A stretch of DNA of 64,000 bases. It comes from Bradyrhizobium canariense (lineage in GTDB: Bacteria > Pseudomonadota > Alphaproteobacteria > Rhizobiales > Xanthobacteraceae). The notes under the pieces were generated by a model, which saw nothing but the letters and a program-made list of their open reading frames with translations, searched no databases and had not been told where the DNA came from. Shown here piece by piece: positions 32,297-41,080 of this stretch (the first letter of the stretch is position 1; each line of letters opens with the position of its first letter). The stretch is taken from the NCBI RefSeq assembly GCF_900105125.1, contig NZ_LT629750.1, positions 3,472,001 through 3,536,000 of the forward strand, in the 5' to 3' direction. A program made the translations under genes and the position numbers.

Positions 32297-33265
32297 CTAT
32301 TTTTTCGCCGCTTTTCCGGAACTGGCCTTCTTCACCTCGGCCTTCCTCACGGCCACCCCCTTCCCCTCATTCTCCAGCGCCTTGCGCACCTGCTTGAATT
32401 CCTCCAGCGAGGCGTCGTCGACTTCGGGGAATTTCAGGTCGAGTTTTTCCAGCGCGTTGACGATCACCGAGCCGATCACCACCCGCGCGAACCATTTGTG
32501 GTCCGCCGGCACCACGTACCATGGCGCGGCGGCCGTCGCGGTATGCCTGACCACCTCCTGATAGGCGGCCTGGTATTTTCCCCACAGCGCACGCTCGCTG
32601 ATGTCAGCCATGGAGAATTTCCAGTTCTTCGCCGGCTCGTCGAGCCGGTCGAGAAAGCGCTCGCGCTGCTCCTGCCTTGAGACGTTGAGGAAGAATTTCA
32701 GGATCACCGTGCCGTTGCGCGTGAGGTAATGCTCGAAGGCGGAAATGTCTTCGAACCGCTCGCGCCAGATATTCCTGGTGACGAGCCGCGGCGGGATCTT
32801 CTGCTTGGCGAGGGTTTCCGGATGCACCCGCACCACCAGGCATTCCTCATAATATGACCGGTTGAAGATACCAATGCGGCCGCGCCCCGGCAGCGCGATC
32901 GCACTGCGCCACATGAAGTCGTGGTCGAGCTCTTTGGTCGATGGTTGCTTGAAGGAGGTGACTTCACAGCCCTGCGGATTGACGCCGTCGAACACGCTCT
33001 TGATGGCGCTGTCCTTGCCCGCAGCATCCATGCCCTGGAAGATCAGCAACAACGACCAGCGGTCCTGGGCATAGAGCTTTTCCTGAAAATCATTCAGCCG
33101 TTTGCGATTGGCATCGATGACTTTCTCGCCCTTGTCCTTGTCGATGCCGCCCTTGTCGGCGGTCTTGTGCGATTTCAGGTGGAATTCACTGGAACCGTCG
33201 ACACGAAACGGCGCCACAAAGGGTTTCAATTCAGCCGCGAGAGATTGCGGAGACTTCTTGCTCAT
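32297..33265 (-). CDS. ppk2: polyphosphate kinase 2 family protein
   Basis: 322 residues. PPK2 enzymes transfer phosphate between polyphosphate and nucleotides. Walker A-like FQGMDAAGKDS (77-87), Walker B region with GIFNRSYYEE (132-141), and the lid residues RERF(E) near 170 are in place. One-domain class I size. The basic Lys/Ala C-terminus (KAEVKKASSGKAAKK) is an extra tail. It follows the Nudix hydrolase by 15 bases and the binding protein gene before that, so the three look like one operon. Confidence 0.92.
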   Translation of the reverse strand: MSKKSPQSLAAELKPFVAPFRVDGSSEFHLKSHKTADKGGIDKDKGEKVIDANRKRLNDFQEKLYAQDRWSLLLIFQGMDAAGKDSAIKSVFDGVNPQGCEVTSFKQPSTKELDHDFMWRSAIALPGRGRIGIFNRSYYEECLVVRVHPETLAKQKIPPRLVTRNIWRERFEDISAFEHYLTRNGTVILKFFLNVSRQEQRERFLDRLDEPAKNWKFSMADISERALWGKYQAAYQEVVRHTATAAAPWYVVPADHKWFARVVIGSVIVNALEKLDLKFPEVDDASLEEFKQVRKALENEGKGVAVRKAEVKKASSGKAAKK

Positions 33266-33280
33266 GACTGCAACCCTTCC

Positions 33281-33979
33281 CTACACACTGAATTGCTGTT
33301 CGATATAGGCGGTAACAAAACGCGGCATCGCCGCGTTAAGTTCACCTGCGTGGCGCACCAGATGGATTTTAGTGAGTTCCGGCTGCTGCTGCCGGGCGAG
33401 ATTGGCCTCGATGCGCGCGCGCAGCGCTTCACCGGTCATATCGACATGCAATATCTGCATCGCCGCGACGGCGGCACCGGTGAAAACGCAATCCCAATAC
33501 GGCTCGGCGCGATAATCCGATGGCGTGAGCCCGGTTTCTTCCTCAAGCTCGCGAGCGACGCTGCCCGCGATATCGAGTGTTTCACCCCTGACGTCATCGA
33601 GATCAGGGGTGCCCGATGGAAAGTAGATGCGCCCGGCATTTGAGGTGTGCTGGCCCATTTCGCCGAGCGCGAATGCGCCGTCGCTGCTGAGCAGCGCGCC
33701 CATGCCAAAGCCATTGAACACGTTGTTGTCCGGAAAGCCCCAGTCCCGCCACGCCAGGAAACTGGCGAAATCGGTCTCGAAGCAGTCGGCGCTGAAACGG
33801 CCACCGGCAAAGTCCGGGTTGCGCCCGAGCAGGACGCGGCCGTTCCAGATGCCCGGCCTCTTGCGCTGCTCGGCGGCAAAATGGACATCAATCTCGGCGC
33901 GCCGCTCGGTTGCGAACGGCCACGACCACGGCCTCACGCGGAGATCGAGCGTGGTGACGCGATGAATGACAGGCGACAT
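33281..33979 (-). CDS. Nudix hydrolase
   Basis: 232 residues from the ATG at 33979 (AGGG ten bases upstream); an in-frame GTG at 33988 is the alternative. The Nudix box reads GETLDIAGSVARELEEETGL, keeping the RELxEExG core that binds metal. The N-terminal half (IHRVTTLDLRVRPWSWPFAT ... GRVLLGRN) belongs to a subgroup of larger, uncharacterised Nudix proteins. It starts about 12 bases after the ABC binding protein gene and ends 15 bases before ppk2. Substrate unknown; the neighbourhood fits a nucleotide or thiamine-related phosphate, but that is a guess. Confidence 0.88.
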   Translation of the reverse strand: MSPVIHRVTTLDLRVRPWSWPFATERRAEIDVHFAAEQRKRPGIWNGRVLLGRNPDFAGGRFSADCFETDFASFLAWRDWGFPDNNVFNGFGMGALLSSDGAFALGEMGQHTSNAGRIYFPSGTPDLDDVRGETLDIAGSVARELEEETGLTPSDYRAEPYWDCVFTGAAVAAMQILHVDMTGEALRARIEANLARQQQPELTKIHLVRHAGELNAAMPRFVTAYIEQQFSV

Positions 33980-33991
33980 CACCAACACGCC

Positions 33992-35020
33992 CTACTTCGC
34001 ATTCATCCCCGTGGTCTTCTTGGCCTGATCGACGAATTTGTTGGTGTAGGTCTTGGTGACGTCGATATTTGCCTTGGCGACCTCAGGCGAGCCCTCGCTG
34101 AACACCGCGAGCACCGCATCGGCGCCCTTGGGATCCATCTTGCCGGTTTCCGAAAACATCGGGATCGTATTCTTCAGCGCGGCAAGATAGAGCTCCTTGT
34201 TCTTGCCGACCATTTCCGCCGGCATCTTCGCCATGACATCTTCCGGCGAATGCGAGTGAATCCAGGCGAGCGTATTCAGGATCGCGTTGGTCAACGCCTG
34301 CACTTCCTTCTCATGCGAGGCAACCCAGGCCGTGGTGCTATAGAGTGCGCCACCCGGATATTCGCCGCCGAACTCCGCCAGCGTATCCTTTTGCGTGCGG
34401 GTATCGCTGAGGATGCGCAGGTCAGGATGGCTGCCTTGCAGCACCGTGACGGACGGATCGAGCATCACGGCCGCATCGATCTGGCCCTGCTCCATCGCCG
34501 CGACCGCGGTTGCACCCAAGCCGACGCCGATGACGGAGGTGCCCGCCGGATCGAGGCCGTTTTTCTTCAAGAGATATTTAAGAAAGAAATCGGTCGATGA
34601 ACCCGGTGCGCTGACGCCGACTTTCTTGCCGGCCAGATCCTGGATCGATTTGATCTCGCCAGTATGCGAGGGCGACACCACCAGCACCAGCCCGGGATAG
34701 CGGTCATAGACCACGAAGGCCTGCAGCTCCTGCTTCTTGGCGGCGAGATTGACGCAGTGGTCGAAATAGCCGGACACCACGTCGGCGCTGCCGCCGAGCA
34801 CGGCCCTGAGCGCATCCGAGCCGCCCTTCAGATCGACGAGTTCAACGGCAAGTCCGGCCTTGTCAAATTCGCCGAGCTGCTTGGCCAGCACGGTCGGCAG
34901 GTAACACAGACAGGCCCCGCCACCGACGGCGACCGTGATCTTGGTTTGCGCCGCCGCGAAGTCAGACATCAGCACCAGCGCCAAGAGCGCCGCGGCGAGC
35001 CGGCCAAAGATCGTTTTCAT
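33992..35020 (-). CDS. NMT1/SsuA-type ABC substrate-binding protein
   Basis: 342 residues with signal peptide (LAAALLALVLMSDFAAA). ITVAVGGGACLCYLPTVLAK, LVDLKGGSDALRAVLGGSAD and AQKKVGVSAPGSSTDFFLKY-type segments are the NMT1/THI5/SsuA fold for small sulfonates, nitrate or pyrimidines. Its probable permease (35816-36601) and ATPase (37353-38180) are on the same strand upstream, but a reverse-oriented cupin gene and a PEBP gene are inserted between them. Ligand unknown. Confidence 0.9.
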   Translation of the reverse strand: MKTIFGRLAAALLALVLMSDFAAAQTKITVAVGGGACLCYLPTVLAKQLGEFDKAGLAVELVDLKGGSDALRAVLGGSADVVSGYFDHCVNLAAKKQELQAFVVYDRYPGLVLVVSPSHTGEIKSIQDLAGKKVGVSAPGSSTDFFLKYLLKKNGLDPAGTSVIGVGLGATAVAAMEQGQIDAAVMLDPSVTVLQGSHPDLRILSDTRTQKDTLAEFGGEYPGGALYSTTAWVASHEKEVQALTNAILNTLAWIHSHSPEDVMAKMPAEMVGKNKELYLAALKNTIPMFSETGKMDPKGADAVLAVFSEGSPEVAKANIDVTKTYTNKFVDQAKKTTGMNAK

Positions 35021-35037
35021 GGTTTCCTCCGTTTATA

Positions 35038-35131
35038 GCGTTTTCGAGCGAAGTGGGTGCCGGTTCGCGTTAAGAAAACGCGTCAAAACAAGAATGAGAG
35101 TCTGGTTCTGGTTCAATCAGAACCAGGTTCT
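35038..35131. repeat. dispersed intergenic repeat with hairpin
   Basis: GCGTTTTCGAGCGAAGTGGG, then TGCCGGTTCGCGTTAAGAAA, then ACGCGTCAAAACAAGAATGA, ending in the hairpin CTGGTTCTG-GTTCAAT-CAGAACCAG. I recognise this as a repeat common between genes in Bradyrhizobium and relatives; here it sits upstream of the binding protein gene. Only one copy occurs in this window. Confidence 0.55.
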
Positions 35132-35246
35132 GGTGGCGACGATAGAGCAGCCGGGATGCTTTGAGAAGGCGACTTTGGTGTGCTAATCAGCCCCCGCGCG
35201 ACCAAACCACGCGCCCATAACAATCTATAAAACGGGAGGACCATCC

Positions 35247-35696
35247 ATGAACCGCATCACCACCACGCTGTCGATCGCTGCCGCGTTTGCCGCCGGCTGC
35301 TGCGTCACGCATCTGCTGCGGCCGGCATTCGCCGCCGAAAACGTCACGGCGCAGGTCATTCACACCCAGGACTTCTCCGGCGATGCGCTCGGACCGGCCA
35401 ATGCCGGCGGCATGCACTCCAAGATGTTCATGTCCGCCGATGGCGCCACGATTTCGATCCAGGACGGCAATGTCGGCAAGCACATGCATCCGAACACCAA
35501 CGAGATCCAGTACATCCTCGAAGGCACCGGAACGATCTGGCTCGGCGACAAGCAAGTGCACGTGCAACCCGGCGACCTCGTCATTATTCCCAAGGGCACC
35601 GCGCATGGCGGCACCAAGCCGGACGGCCGCCCGTTGAAGGCGATCGCGATCAAGACCCCGCCGCAGGCGCCCGACGATACCAAGATGCTGGATTGA
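35247..35696 (+). CDS. exported cupin-domain protein
   Basis: 149 residues. Signal or anchor segment RITTTLSIAAAFAAGCCVTH ending in AFAAE. The cupin barrel: GKHMHPNTNEIQYILEGTGT (His, His, Glu as metal ligands), IWLGDKQVHVQPGDLVIIPK, GTAHGG (third His). A CGGGAGG ribosome site precedes the ATG. It is inserted against the direction of the surrounding ABC transporter genes. Could be a small periplasmic metal-dependent enzyme or binding protein; function unknown. Confidence 0.85.
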   Translation: MNRITTTLSIAAAFAAGCCVTHLLRPAFAAENVTAQVIHTQDFSGDALGPANAGGMHSKMFMSADGATISIQDGNVGKHMHPNTNEIQYILEGTGTIWLGDKQVHVQPGDLVIIPKGTAHGGTKPDGRPLKAIAIKTPPQAPDDTKMLD

Positions 35697-35713
35697 GAAG
35701 CACTGTTACCCGT

Positions 35714-35798
35714 AGTCATTCCGGGATGGTGCGTTAGCACCAGACCCGGAATCTCGAGATTCCGGGTTCGCTCGCTACGCTCGCGCCCCGGAATGACG
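35714..35798. repeat. palindromic intergenic repeat (GTCATTCCGGG type)
   Basis: GTCATTCCGGGATGGTGCG ... CCCGGAATC-TCGA-GATTCCGGG ... CCCCGGAATGAC: nested inverted repeats between convergent genes, typical of rhizobial RPE-like elements. Could act as a terminator for both sides. Confidence 0.8.
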
Positions 35799-35815
35799 AC
35801 TGTTGATTGCGGCGC

Positions 35816-36601
35816 TCAGCCGCGGCCCTCAGCCGCCGGTCGCCACACCAGAAGCCGCCGCTCGACCATCGTCACCCCGATATCGATCACGATGACGAAG
35901 GCCGACAATACGAACATGCCGGCGAAAACGCCGGCGACGTCGAACACGCCTTCGGCCTGCTGGATCAGATAGCCGAGCCCTGCCGCGGAGCCGAGATATT
36001 CACCGACCACGGCGCCGACAACCGCGAAGCCTACTGAGGTATGCAGCGAGGAGAACATCCACGACAAAGCCGACGGCCAATAGACATGCCGCATCAACTG
36101 CCGTTCGCTCATGCCGAGCATGCGGCCATTATCGCGCACGGTGGCGCTGACTTCCTTCACGCCCTGATAGACGTTGAAGAAGACAACGAAGAACACCAGC
36201 GTGACACCGAGCGCGACCTTCGACCAGATGCCGAGGCCAAGCCAGAGCGTGAAGATCGGCGCCAGCACGACGCGCGGCAAAGCGTTGGTCATTTTCACAT
36301 AGGGATCGAACACCGCGGCGACGCGGGGCTGGCGCGCGAACCAGAAACCGACCGTCACGCCGCCCAGCGAGCCGATCGCGAAAGCGAGAATCGACTCCCA
36401 CAGCGTGATCGCCAGATGCTTCCAGATGACGCCGCTTGCGAACCAGGCGACGATCTGACTGCCGACATCGACCGGATTGGAAAAGAAGAATGGCGGCAGC
36501 ACCATGTGGCCGAAGATCGGCACTGTGGCCAGCAACTGCCAAAGCCCGACGAGCACGACAGCTACGAGAAGCTGACAGACTAGAAGCATCAAGCGCGACA
36601 T
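35816..36601 (-). CDS. ABC transporter permease, SsuC/TauC type
   Basis: 261 residues, about six TM helices. AGLGYLIQQAEGVFDVAGVF and the EAA loop LGMSERQLMRHVYWPSALSW identify the binding-protein-dependent transport inner-membrane component of nitrate/sulfonate/taurine-type systems. Likely partner of the binding protein at 33992 and the ATPase at 37353, although other genes lie between them. First residues are hydrophobic, as expected for TM1. Confidence 0.92.
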   Translation of the reverse strand: MSRLMLLVCQLLVAVVLVGLWQLLATVPIFGHMVLPPFFFSNPVDVGSQIVAWFASGVIWKHLAITLWESILAFAIGSLGGVTVGFWFARQPRVAAVFDPYVKMTNALPRVVLAPIFTLWLGLGIWSKVALGVTLVFFVVFFNVYQGVKEVSATVRDNGRMLGMSERQLMRHVYWPSALSWMFSSLHTSVGFAVVGAVVGEYLGSAAGLGYLIQQAEGVFDVAGVFAGMFVLSAFVIVIDIGVTMVERRLLVWRPAAEGRG

Positions 36602-36621
36602 CGTGACAACCCTATCTCCGG

Positions 36622-36647
36622 GTCGTCCCGGCGAACGCCGGGACGAC
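36622..36647. repeat. short palindromic repeat
   Basis: GTCGTCCCGGCG-AAC-GCCGGGACGAC: a perfect 11-12 bp stem between the permease and PEBP genes, related in style to the other RPE-like repeats. Confidence 0.75.
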
Positions 36648-36704
36648 GTGTGGAAATATTTCGCTTCCGGTCAAGGGCGAAGAGAGCACGGGGTAAGCTT
36701 CGCT

Positions 36705-37271
36705 TTACGGCTTCGAGAACGTGCCGATCAAACCGGTAGCGACCTTGGCGTGCCCCTCCAGCGCCTTGATCAATTCGTCGCGCGTCAAGCCCGGCTTGAG
36801 CGCCGACGGATCGAGATCGGTCGCGATCAGCGTAAACGTGTAGTGATGCGGCGCGCCGGCCGGCGTGCACGGACCTGAATAGCTCGGTATTTTCTGCGTG
36901 CTCTCGCCGCCGACATATTTGTCGCTGGTCTTCGAGACTTCGCCCTCGGCAAAGCCGGTGACGGACGGCGGAATCCCATACGCCACCCAGTGGCTGACGC
37001 CGCCGGGCGGACGCCCTTCCGGATCGAACATCATCAGCGCGAAGCTCTTGGTGCCCTCGGGCGGCTTCGACCAGGACAGAGCCGGCGAGATGTTTTCGCC
37101 GACGCAATTCGGATTGGCCTTGTTGTTGCCGGCGTTCTTCACCGCCAACCGCGCGCCGTCTTTGAAATCGGGCGAGGATAGTGTGAACGCGCCTTCCGCT
37201 TTAGCATCATGGGAACCGCCGCACGCGATCAGTGCGACAGTCAGAGCCAGAAATGAACCACGTAACAGCAT
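36705..37271 (-). CDS. YbhB/YbcL family (PEBP-like) periplasmic protein
   Basis: 188 residues with signal peptide (LRGSFLALTVALIACGGSHD; the Cys in LIACGG could be a lipobox). PEBP fold: NISPALSWSKPPEGTKSFAL, MFDPEGRPPGGVSHWVAYGI, GPCTPAGAPHHYTFTLIATD. Bacterial members bind small anions or phospholipid-like ligands; the function is not known. It lies between the ATPase and permease genes of an ABC transporter on the same strand and may be co-transcribed with them. Confidence 0.92.
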   Translation of the reverse strand: MLLRGSFLALTVALIACGGSHDAKAEGAFTLSSPDFKDGARLAVKNAGNNKANPNCVGENISPALSWSKPPEGTKSFALMMFDPEGRPPGGVSHWVAYGIPPSVTGFAEGEVSKTSDKYVGGESTQKIPSYSGPCTPAGAPHHYTFTLIATDLDPSALKPGLTRDELIKALEGHAKVATGLIGTFSKP

Positions 37272-37352
37272 GACATCTCCCTTTATTATTCTGTTGGCTG
37301 ACCGAGTGTAACTTCCGCTGCATTCAGATCAAGGCGGGCTGCCCTCAGCCGG

Positions 37353-38180
37353 TCACCCGGCTGCCGATTGCGCGTAGCCCTTCAACACTTCATCCTTGAG
37401 AACACTCCATATCTCACGATGAAGTGAGTGAAAGTCCTTCTCCAGCCGCACCTCGAAAATATCCCGCGGCCGCGCCAGCGGCACCCGCCAGTCACCGATG
37501 ATGCGCGCGCCTGGTCCAGCCGACATGATCACGACACGATCGGCCAGCGCGATCGCCTCTTCGAGATCGTGGGTCACGAACAGCACCGCCTTGCGGTCGG
37601 CGGTCCACAACTCCAGCAGCAGGTTGCCCATGATCTGTCGCGTCTGGGCATCGAGCGGGCCGAACGGCTCGTCCATCAGCAGGATCTTCGGATCGCGAAT
37701 CAACACCTGCGCGAGGCCTACGCGCTTGCGCTGCCCACCCGAGAGCATGTGCGGATAGCGACCCGCGAAGCCGCCAAGGCCGACCGAGTTCAACCATGTC
37801 TGCGCCCGCGCCAGCGCCTCACGGCGATCGACGCCGGTGATCTCCAGCCCAATGGCGACATTGTCGATCGCGGTCTTCCAGGGAAACAGCGCATCGGCCT
37901 GGAACAGATAACCGGCCTGCCGGTTGAGGCCGGTCAGAGGGGAATCGAAAATCCGCACTGTTCCCGATGCCGGCCTGAGCAGGCCGGCCGCGACATTTAA
38001 TAACGTCGATTTCCCGCATCCGGTGGGGCCGACGATGGCGACGAATTCGCCATGCTCCACCGATAGCCGGGCCTTTTCGACCGCGGTGTAGACACGCGTA
38101 TCGGCGAGACGAAATGCCACTGTCGCATCTTCAAGCGCGACCGCCGTCGATCCAGCGGCACCACCAGCCTGCACGCGCAT
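37353..38180 (-). CDS. ABC transporter ATP-binding protein, SsuB/NrtD type
   Basis: 275 residues. Walker A GPTGCGKST (about 50-58), Q-loop FQADALFPW, ABC signature LSGGQRKRVGLAQVL, Walker B ILLMDEPFGPLD, and switch His in VTHDLEEAI. The FPWKTAIDNV segment is typical of nitrate/sulfonate-type ATPases. First gene of the scattered importer. The start MRVQAGG is the only early ATG; the conserved domain begins at about residue 15. Confidence 0.93.
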   Translation of the reverse strand: MRVQAGGAAGSTAVALEDATVAFRLADTRVYTAVEKARLSVEHGEFVAIVGPTGCGKSTLLNVAAGLLRPASGTVRIFDSPLTGLNRQAGYLFQADALFPWKTAIDNVAIGLEITGVDRREALARAQTWLNSVGLGGFAGRYPHMLSGGQRKRVGLAQVLIRDPKILLMDEPFGPLDAQTRQIMGNLLLELWTADRKAVLFVTHDLEEAIALADRVVIMSAGPGARIIGDWRVPLARPRDIFEVRLEKDFHSLHREIWSVLKDEVLKGYAQSAAG

Positions 38181-38308
38181 TTCCCCCGAATGACCTGAGC
38201 TACGGCGTGTGCATTAACGCCCCCGCCGCGACAATTCAACGGATCGCGGAAACAGGCAAGTGCCCGCATCGGCTTGGTGGCTGCGCTGCCGTATGATACT
38301 CCCCTGAT

Positions 38309-39112
38309 ATGACCGCCGCCCCGCCACTGATTGCATTTGCGCATGTCGGCAAGAGCTTCGACGGCGGCCGCGGCGCGAAGCCGGTTTTGGCCGTCGATGA
38401 CGTCTCGCTCGATGTCGCCGAGGGCGAATTCCTCGCCATCGTCGGCGGCTCCGGCTCCGGCAAGACCACCCTGCTTCGCCTGACCAACCGGCTGATCGAC
38501 GCCGATAGTGGCCACATCACGGTCGAAGGCGAGGATGTGCGGGCCGTCGATCCGGTGCGATTGCGCCGCCGCATCGGCTATGTGTTCCAGAGCGGCGGGC
38601 TGTTTCCGCATATGAGCGTCGCCGACAATATCGGAGTCACACCTAAATTACTCGGCACGCCGGCGGGCGATATTTCGGCGCGTGTCGATGAACTGCTCGA
38701 TCTGGTCCGGCTCGATCGCAGCGAACACCGCGACCGCCTGCCTGGGGCGCTATCAGGCGGCCAGCGCCAGCGCGTCGGGGTCGCTCGCGCCCTGGCGGCC
38801 AGGCCGCGCATCGTCCTGATGGACGAGCCGTTCGGCGCGCTCGATCCCCTCACCCGCGATGCGCTCGGCGACGACTATCGCGCCCTGCACCACAAGCTTG
38901 GGCTGACCACGATCATGATCACCCACGACATGGCCGAGGCCGTCCTGCTCGCCGACCGGATCGCGGTGATGCGCGCCGGAAAGCTGCTGGCGCAGGGCAC
39001 GCCGGCCGAACTTTCCGGCAGCGATGATGCTTATGTCGGCGAACTCCTGCATACGCCGCGGCGTCAGGCCGAGCGGCTCAAGGTGTTGCTGCCACGGGAT
39101 GGCGCGGCATGA
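38309..39112 (+). CDS. ABC ATP-binding protein, OpuCA/ProV-like
   Basis: 267 residues. Walker A GGSGSGKTT, Q-loop FQSGGLFPHMSV, signature LSGGQRQRVGVARAL, Walker B IVLMDEPFGALDPLTR, His ITHDMAEAVLLADRI. It ends without the CBS pair found in ProV/OpuAA, so it belongs to the OpuCA-like or choline/glycine-betaine class without regulation by CBS. Overlaps the next gene by 4 bases (ATGA), so both subunits are made together. Divergent from the SsuB-type gene at 38180. Confidence 0.93.
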   Translation: MTAAPPLIAFAHVGKSFDGGRGAKPVLAVDDVSLDVAEGEFLAIVGGSGSGKTTLLRLTNRLIDADSGHITVEGEDVRAVDPVRLRRRIGYVFQSGGLFPHMSVADNIGVTPKLLGTPAGDISARVDELLDLVRLDRSEHRDRLPGALSGGQRQRVGVARALAARPRIVLMDEPFGALDPLTRDALGDDYRALHHKLGLTTIMITHDMAEAVLLADRIAVMRAGKLLAQGTPAELSGSDDAYVGELLHTPRRQAERLKVLLPRDGAA

Positions 39113-40668
39113 GCCTGTTTTCCGATCCGCGCTGGAGCGAGGCGCTTTCGCATCTGCCTGACTATCTCGGCAACCATGTCCGGGTCAGCGTCACGGCGCT
39201 GGCGCTCGGATTATTGGTCAGCCTGCCGCTGGCGATCGCGGCGCGCGGCAACCCCATCATGCGTGGCGCGCTGCTGGGGCTTGCCAGCATCGTGCAGACG
39301 GTACCGGGCCTTGCGCTGCTGGCGTTGTTCTATCCGCTGCTGCTGGCGGTGGCAGCGCTGTCGCTATCCTGGTTCGGGTTCGGTTTTTCCGCCTTCGGTT
39401 TTCTGCCCGCCGTGCTGGCGCTGGCGCTCTATTCCATGCTGCCGGTGCTGCGCAACACCATCACTGGCCTGCGGGGCGTCGATCCCGCGATCCTGGAAGC
39501 CGCGCAAGGCGTCGGCATGACGCCGCGTCAGTCTCTCTTTACTGTCGAGCTGCCGCTGGCGCTGCCGGTGATGATGGCGGGCATTCGCACCGCTGCAGTC
39601 TGGGTGATCGGCACCGCGACACTGTCGACGCCGATCGGCCAGACCAGCCTTGGCAATTACATCTTTGCGGGGCTGCAGACCCAGAACTGGGTGTTCGTGC
39701 TGTTCGGCTGCGCGGCCGCCGCCCTGCTCGCGCTCGCCGTCGACCAGTTGCTGGCGCTGATCGAGACCGGCATCCGCGTCCGCAGCCGCCTGCGGGTGGC
39801 GCTCGGTGGCATCGGCATCGCGGCGCTGCTCGCGGCAACCCTGGTGCCGTCGATGGCGCGCTCGCAATCCAGCTATATCGTCGGCGCCAAGACGTTCGCC
39901 GAACAATATGTCTTGGCGGCGCTGATCGCGGAGCGGCTGCAGGCGGCGAACCTGTCGGCCACCTCGCGCGAAGGCCTCGGCTCGAACGTGATCTTCGATG
40001 CGCTGGTGTCAGGCGATATCGACGTCTATGTCGATTATTCCGGCACGCTATGGGCCAATCAGTTTCATCACACCGACATCAAGCCGCGCGAGGTATTGCT
40101 CGGCGAATTGAAGACCATCCTGGCGCAGCAGAAGGTCACGCTGCTCGGCGAACTTGGCTTTGAAAACGCCTATACGCTGGTGATGCCGCGCCAGCGCGCC
40201 GAACAGCTCGGCATCCACTCCGTCACCGATCTCGCCGCGCATGCGGCCACGATGTCGATGGCGGCGGATTACGAATTCTTCTCGCGGCCGGAATGGGCCG
40301 GCATCCAGAAAGCCTATGGGCTTCACTTCCGCGCGCAGCGGCAGATGCAGCCGGACTTCATGTATGCCGCGGTCGCTTCCGGTGAAGTCGACGTGATCGC
40401 GGGCTATACCAGCGACGGGCTGATCGCGAAATACGATCTGGTGGCGCTCGACGACGACAGGCACGCGATTCCGCCCTATGACGCGATTGTCCTGCTGGCG
40501 CCGAAACGCGCCGGGGATCAGGCGTTGCGGGCGGCATTGCAACCGCTGCTCGGCCGGATCGATATCGCCACGATGCGCGCGGCAAACCTGCGCGCCGCCG
40601 GCGGCGACGGCGCATCGTCACCCGCCCAGGTGGCGCGCTGGCTGTGGGAGAGAATCTCGAAGCAGTAA
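39109..40668 (+). CDS. fused permease and substrate-binding protein, OpuBB-OpuBC type
   Basis: 519 residues. The N-terminal half (about 1-245) has the BPD-transport TM domain: LGLASIVQTVPGLALLALFY, and the EAA loop LEAAQGVGMTPRQSLFTVEL. A further TM at about 235-250 leads into the OpuAC-type binding domain (SYIVGAKTFAEQYVLAALIA, DVYVDYSGTLWANQF, ASGEVDVIAGYTSDGLI). Imports quaternary ammonium osmolytes such as glycine betaine, carnitine or choline. With the ATPase upstream this is a complete two-gene importer. Confidence 0.92.
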   Translation: MSLFSDPRWSEALSHLPDYLGNHVRVSVTALALGLLVSLPLAIAARGNPIMRGALLGLASIVQTVPGLALLALFYPLLLAVAALSLSWFGFGFSAFGFLPAVLALALYSMLPVLRNTITGLRGVDPAILEAAQGVGMTPRQSLFTVELPLALPVMMAGIRTAAVWVIGTATLSTPIGQTSLGNYIFAGLQTQNWVFVLFGCAAAALLALAVDQLLALIETGIRVRSRLRVALGGIGIAALLAATLVPSMARSQSSYIVGAKTFAEQYVLAALIAERLQAANLSATSREGLGSNVIFDALVSGDIDVYVDYSGTLWANQFHHTDIKPREVLLGELKTILAQQKVTLLGELGFENAYTLVMPRQRAEQLGIHSVTDLAAHAATMSMAADYEFFSRPEWAGIQKAYGLHFRAQRQMQPDFMYAAVASGEVDVIAGYTSDGLIAKYDLVALDDDRHAIPPYDAIVLLAPKRAGDQALRAALQPLLGRIDIATMRAANLRAAGGDGASSPAQVARWLWERISKQ

Positions 40669-40693
40669 GTACGTTCCCGACGCTGCTGCGTCT

Positions 40694-41080
40694 TCACTTC
40701 GGGCCGACATTTTCCAGTTCGCGGGCGCGCGCTTCGGTCAGGCTGCGCACGCATTCGCCGGCGCCGATCCGGGCGATGGTTCCTTCGCCCAAGCCGTAAT
40801 ACAGGCAACTGGCGTCGCGGTACTGGATCCATAGCCGCTGGGCTGCGCGCAGTTGCTCGCGCTGCTGCGGCACGGCATCTTTCAGCGCCTGCTGATAGGC
40901 GATGTTCATGCGCTTGTCCCACTCCGCGGTCTTGGCCTTGAGGCAGTCGACCATCTCATAGGTGCTGCCGTCGCAGGATTGGGCGGGATCGCCCTGATCG
41001 CCAGCATGAGCGATCGACGCCAGAAGGCAGGTCGCGGCGACCGCGATTGACCGGCCGAGCATGGCGCGTTTCCGGTTCAT
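40694..41080 (-). CDS. LprI-like (DUF1311) periplasmic protein
   Basis: 128 residues. Signal peptide (LGRSIAVAATCLLASIAHAG). SCDGSTYEMVDCLKAKTAEW, LNIAYQQALK-like MNIAYQQALKDAV and AQRLWIQYRDASCLYYG form the LprI fold, stabilised by two cysteine pairs. Some relatives inhibit lysozyme; no proof here. Its ATG overlaps the TGA of the SDR gene (41077-41080), so it is translated after it. Confidence 0.88.
   Translation of the reverse strand: MNRKRAMLGRSIAVAATCLLASIAHAGDQGDPAQSCDGSTYEMVDCLKAKTAEWDKRMNIAYQQALKDAVPQQREQLRAAQRLWIQYRDASCLYYGLGEGTIARIGAGECVRSLTEARARELENVGPK

Noticed and set aside
35021..35246. TPP riboswitch upstream of the NMT1-like binding protein
   Set aside because: I looked for the CTGAGA/GATGAG-type THI box because of the THI5-like family and found none; the region holds a common intergenic repeat.
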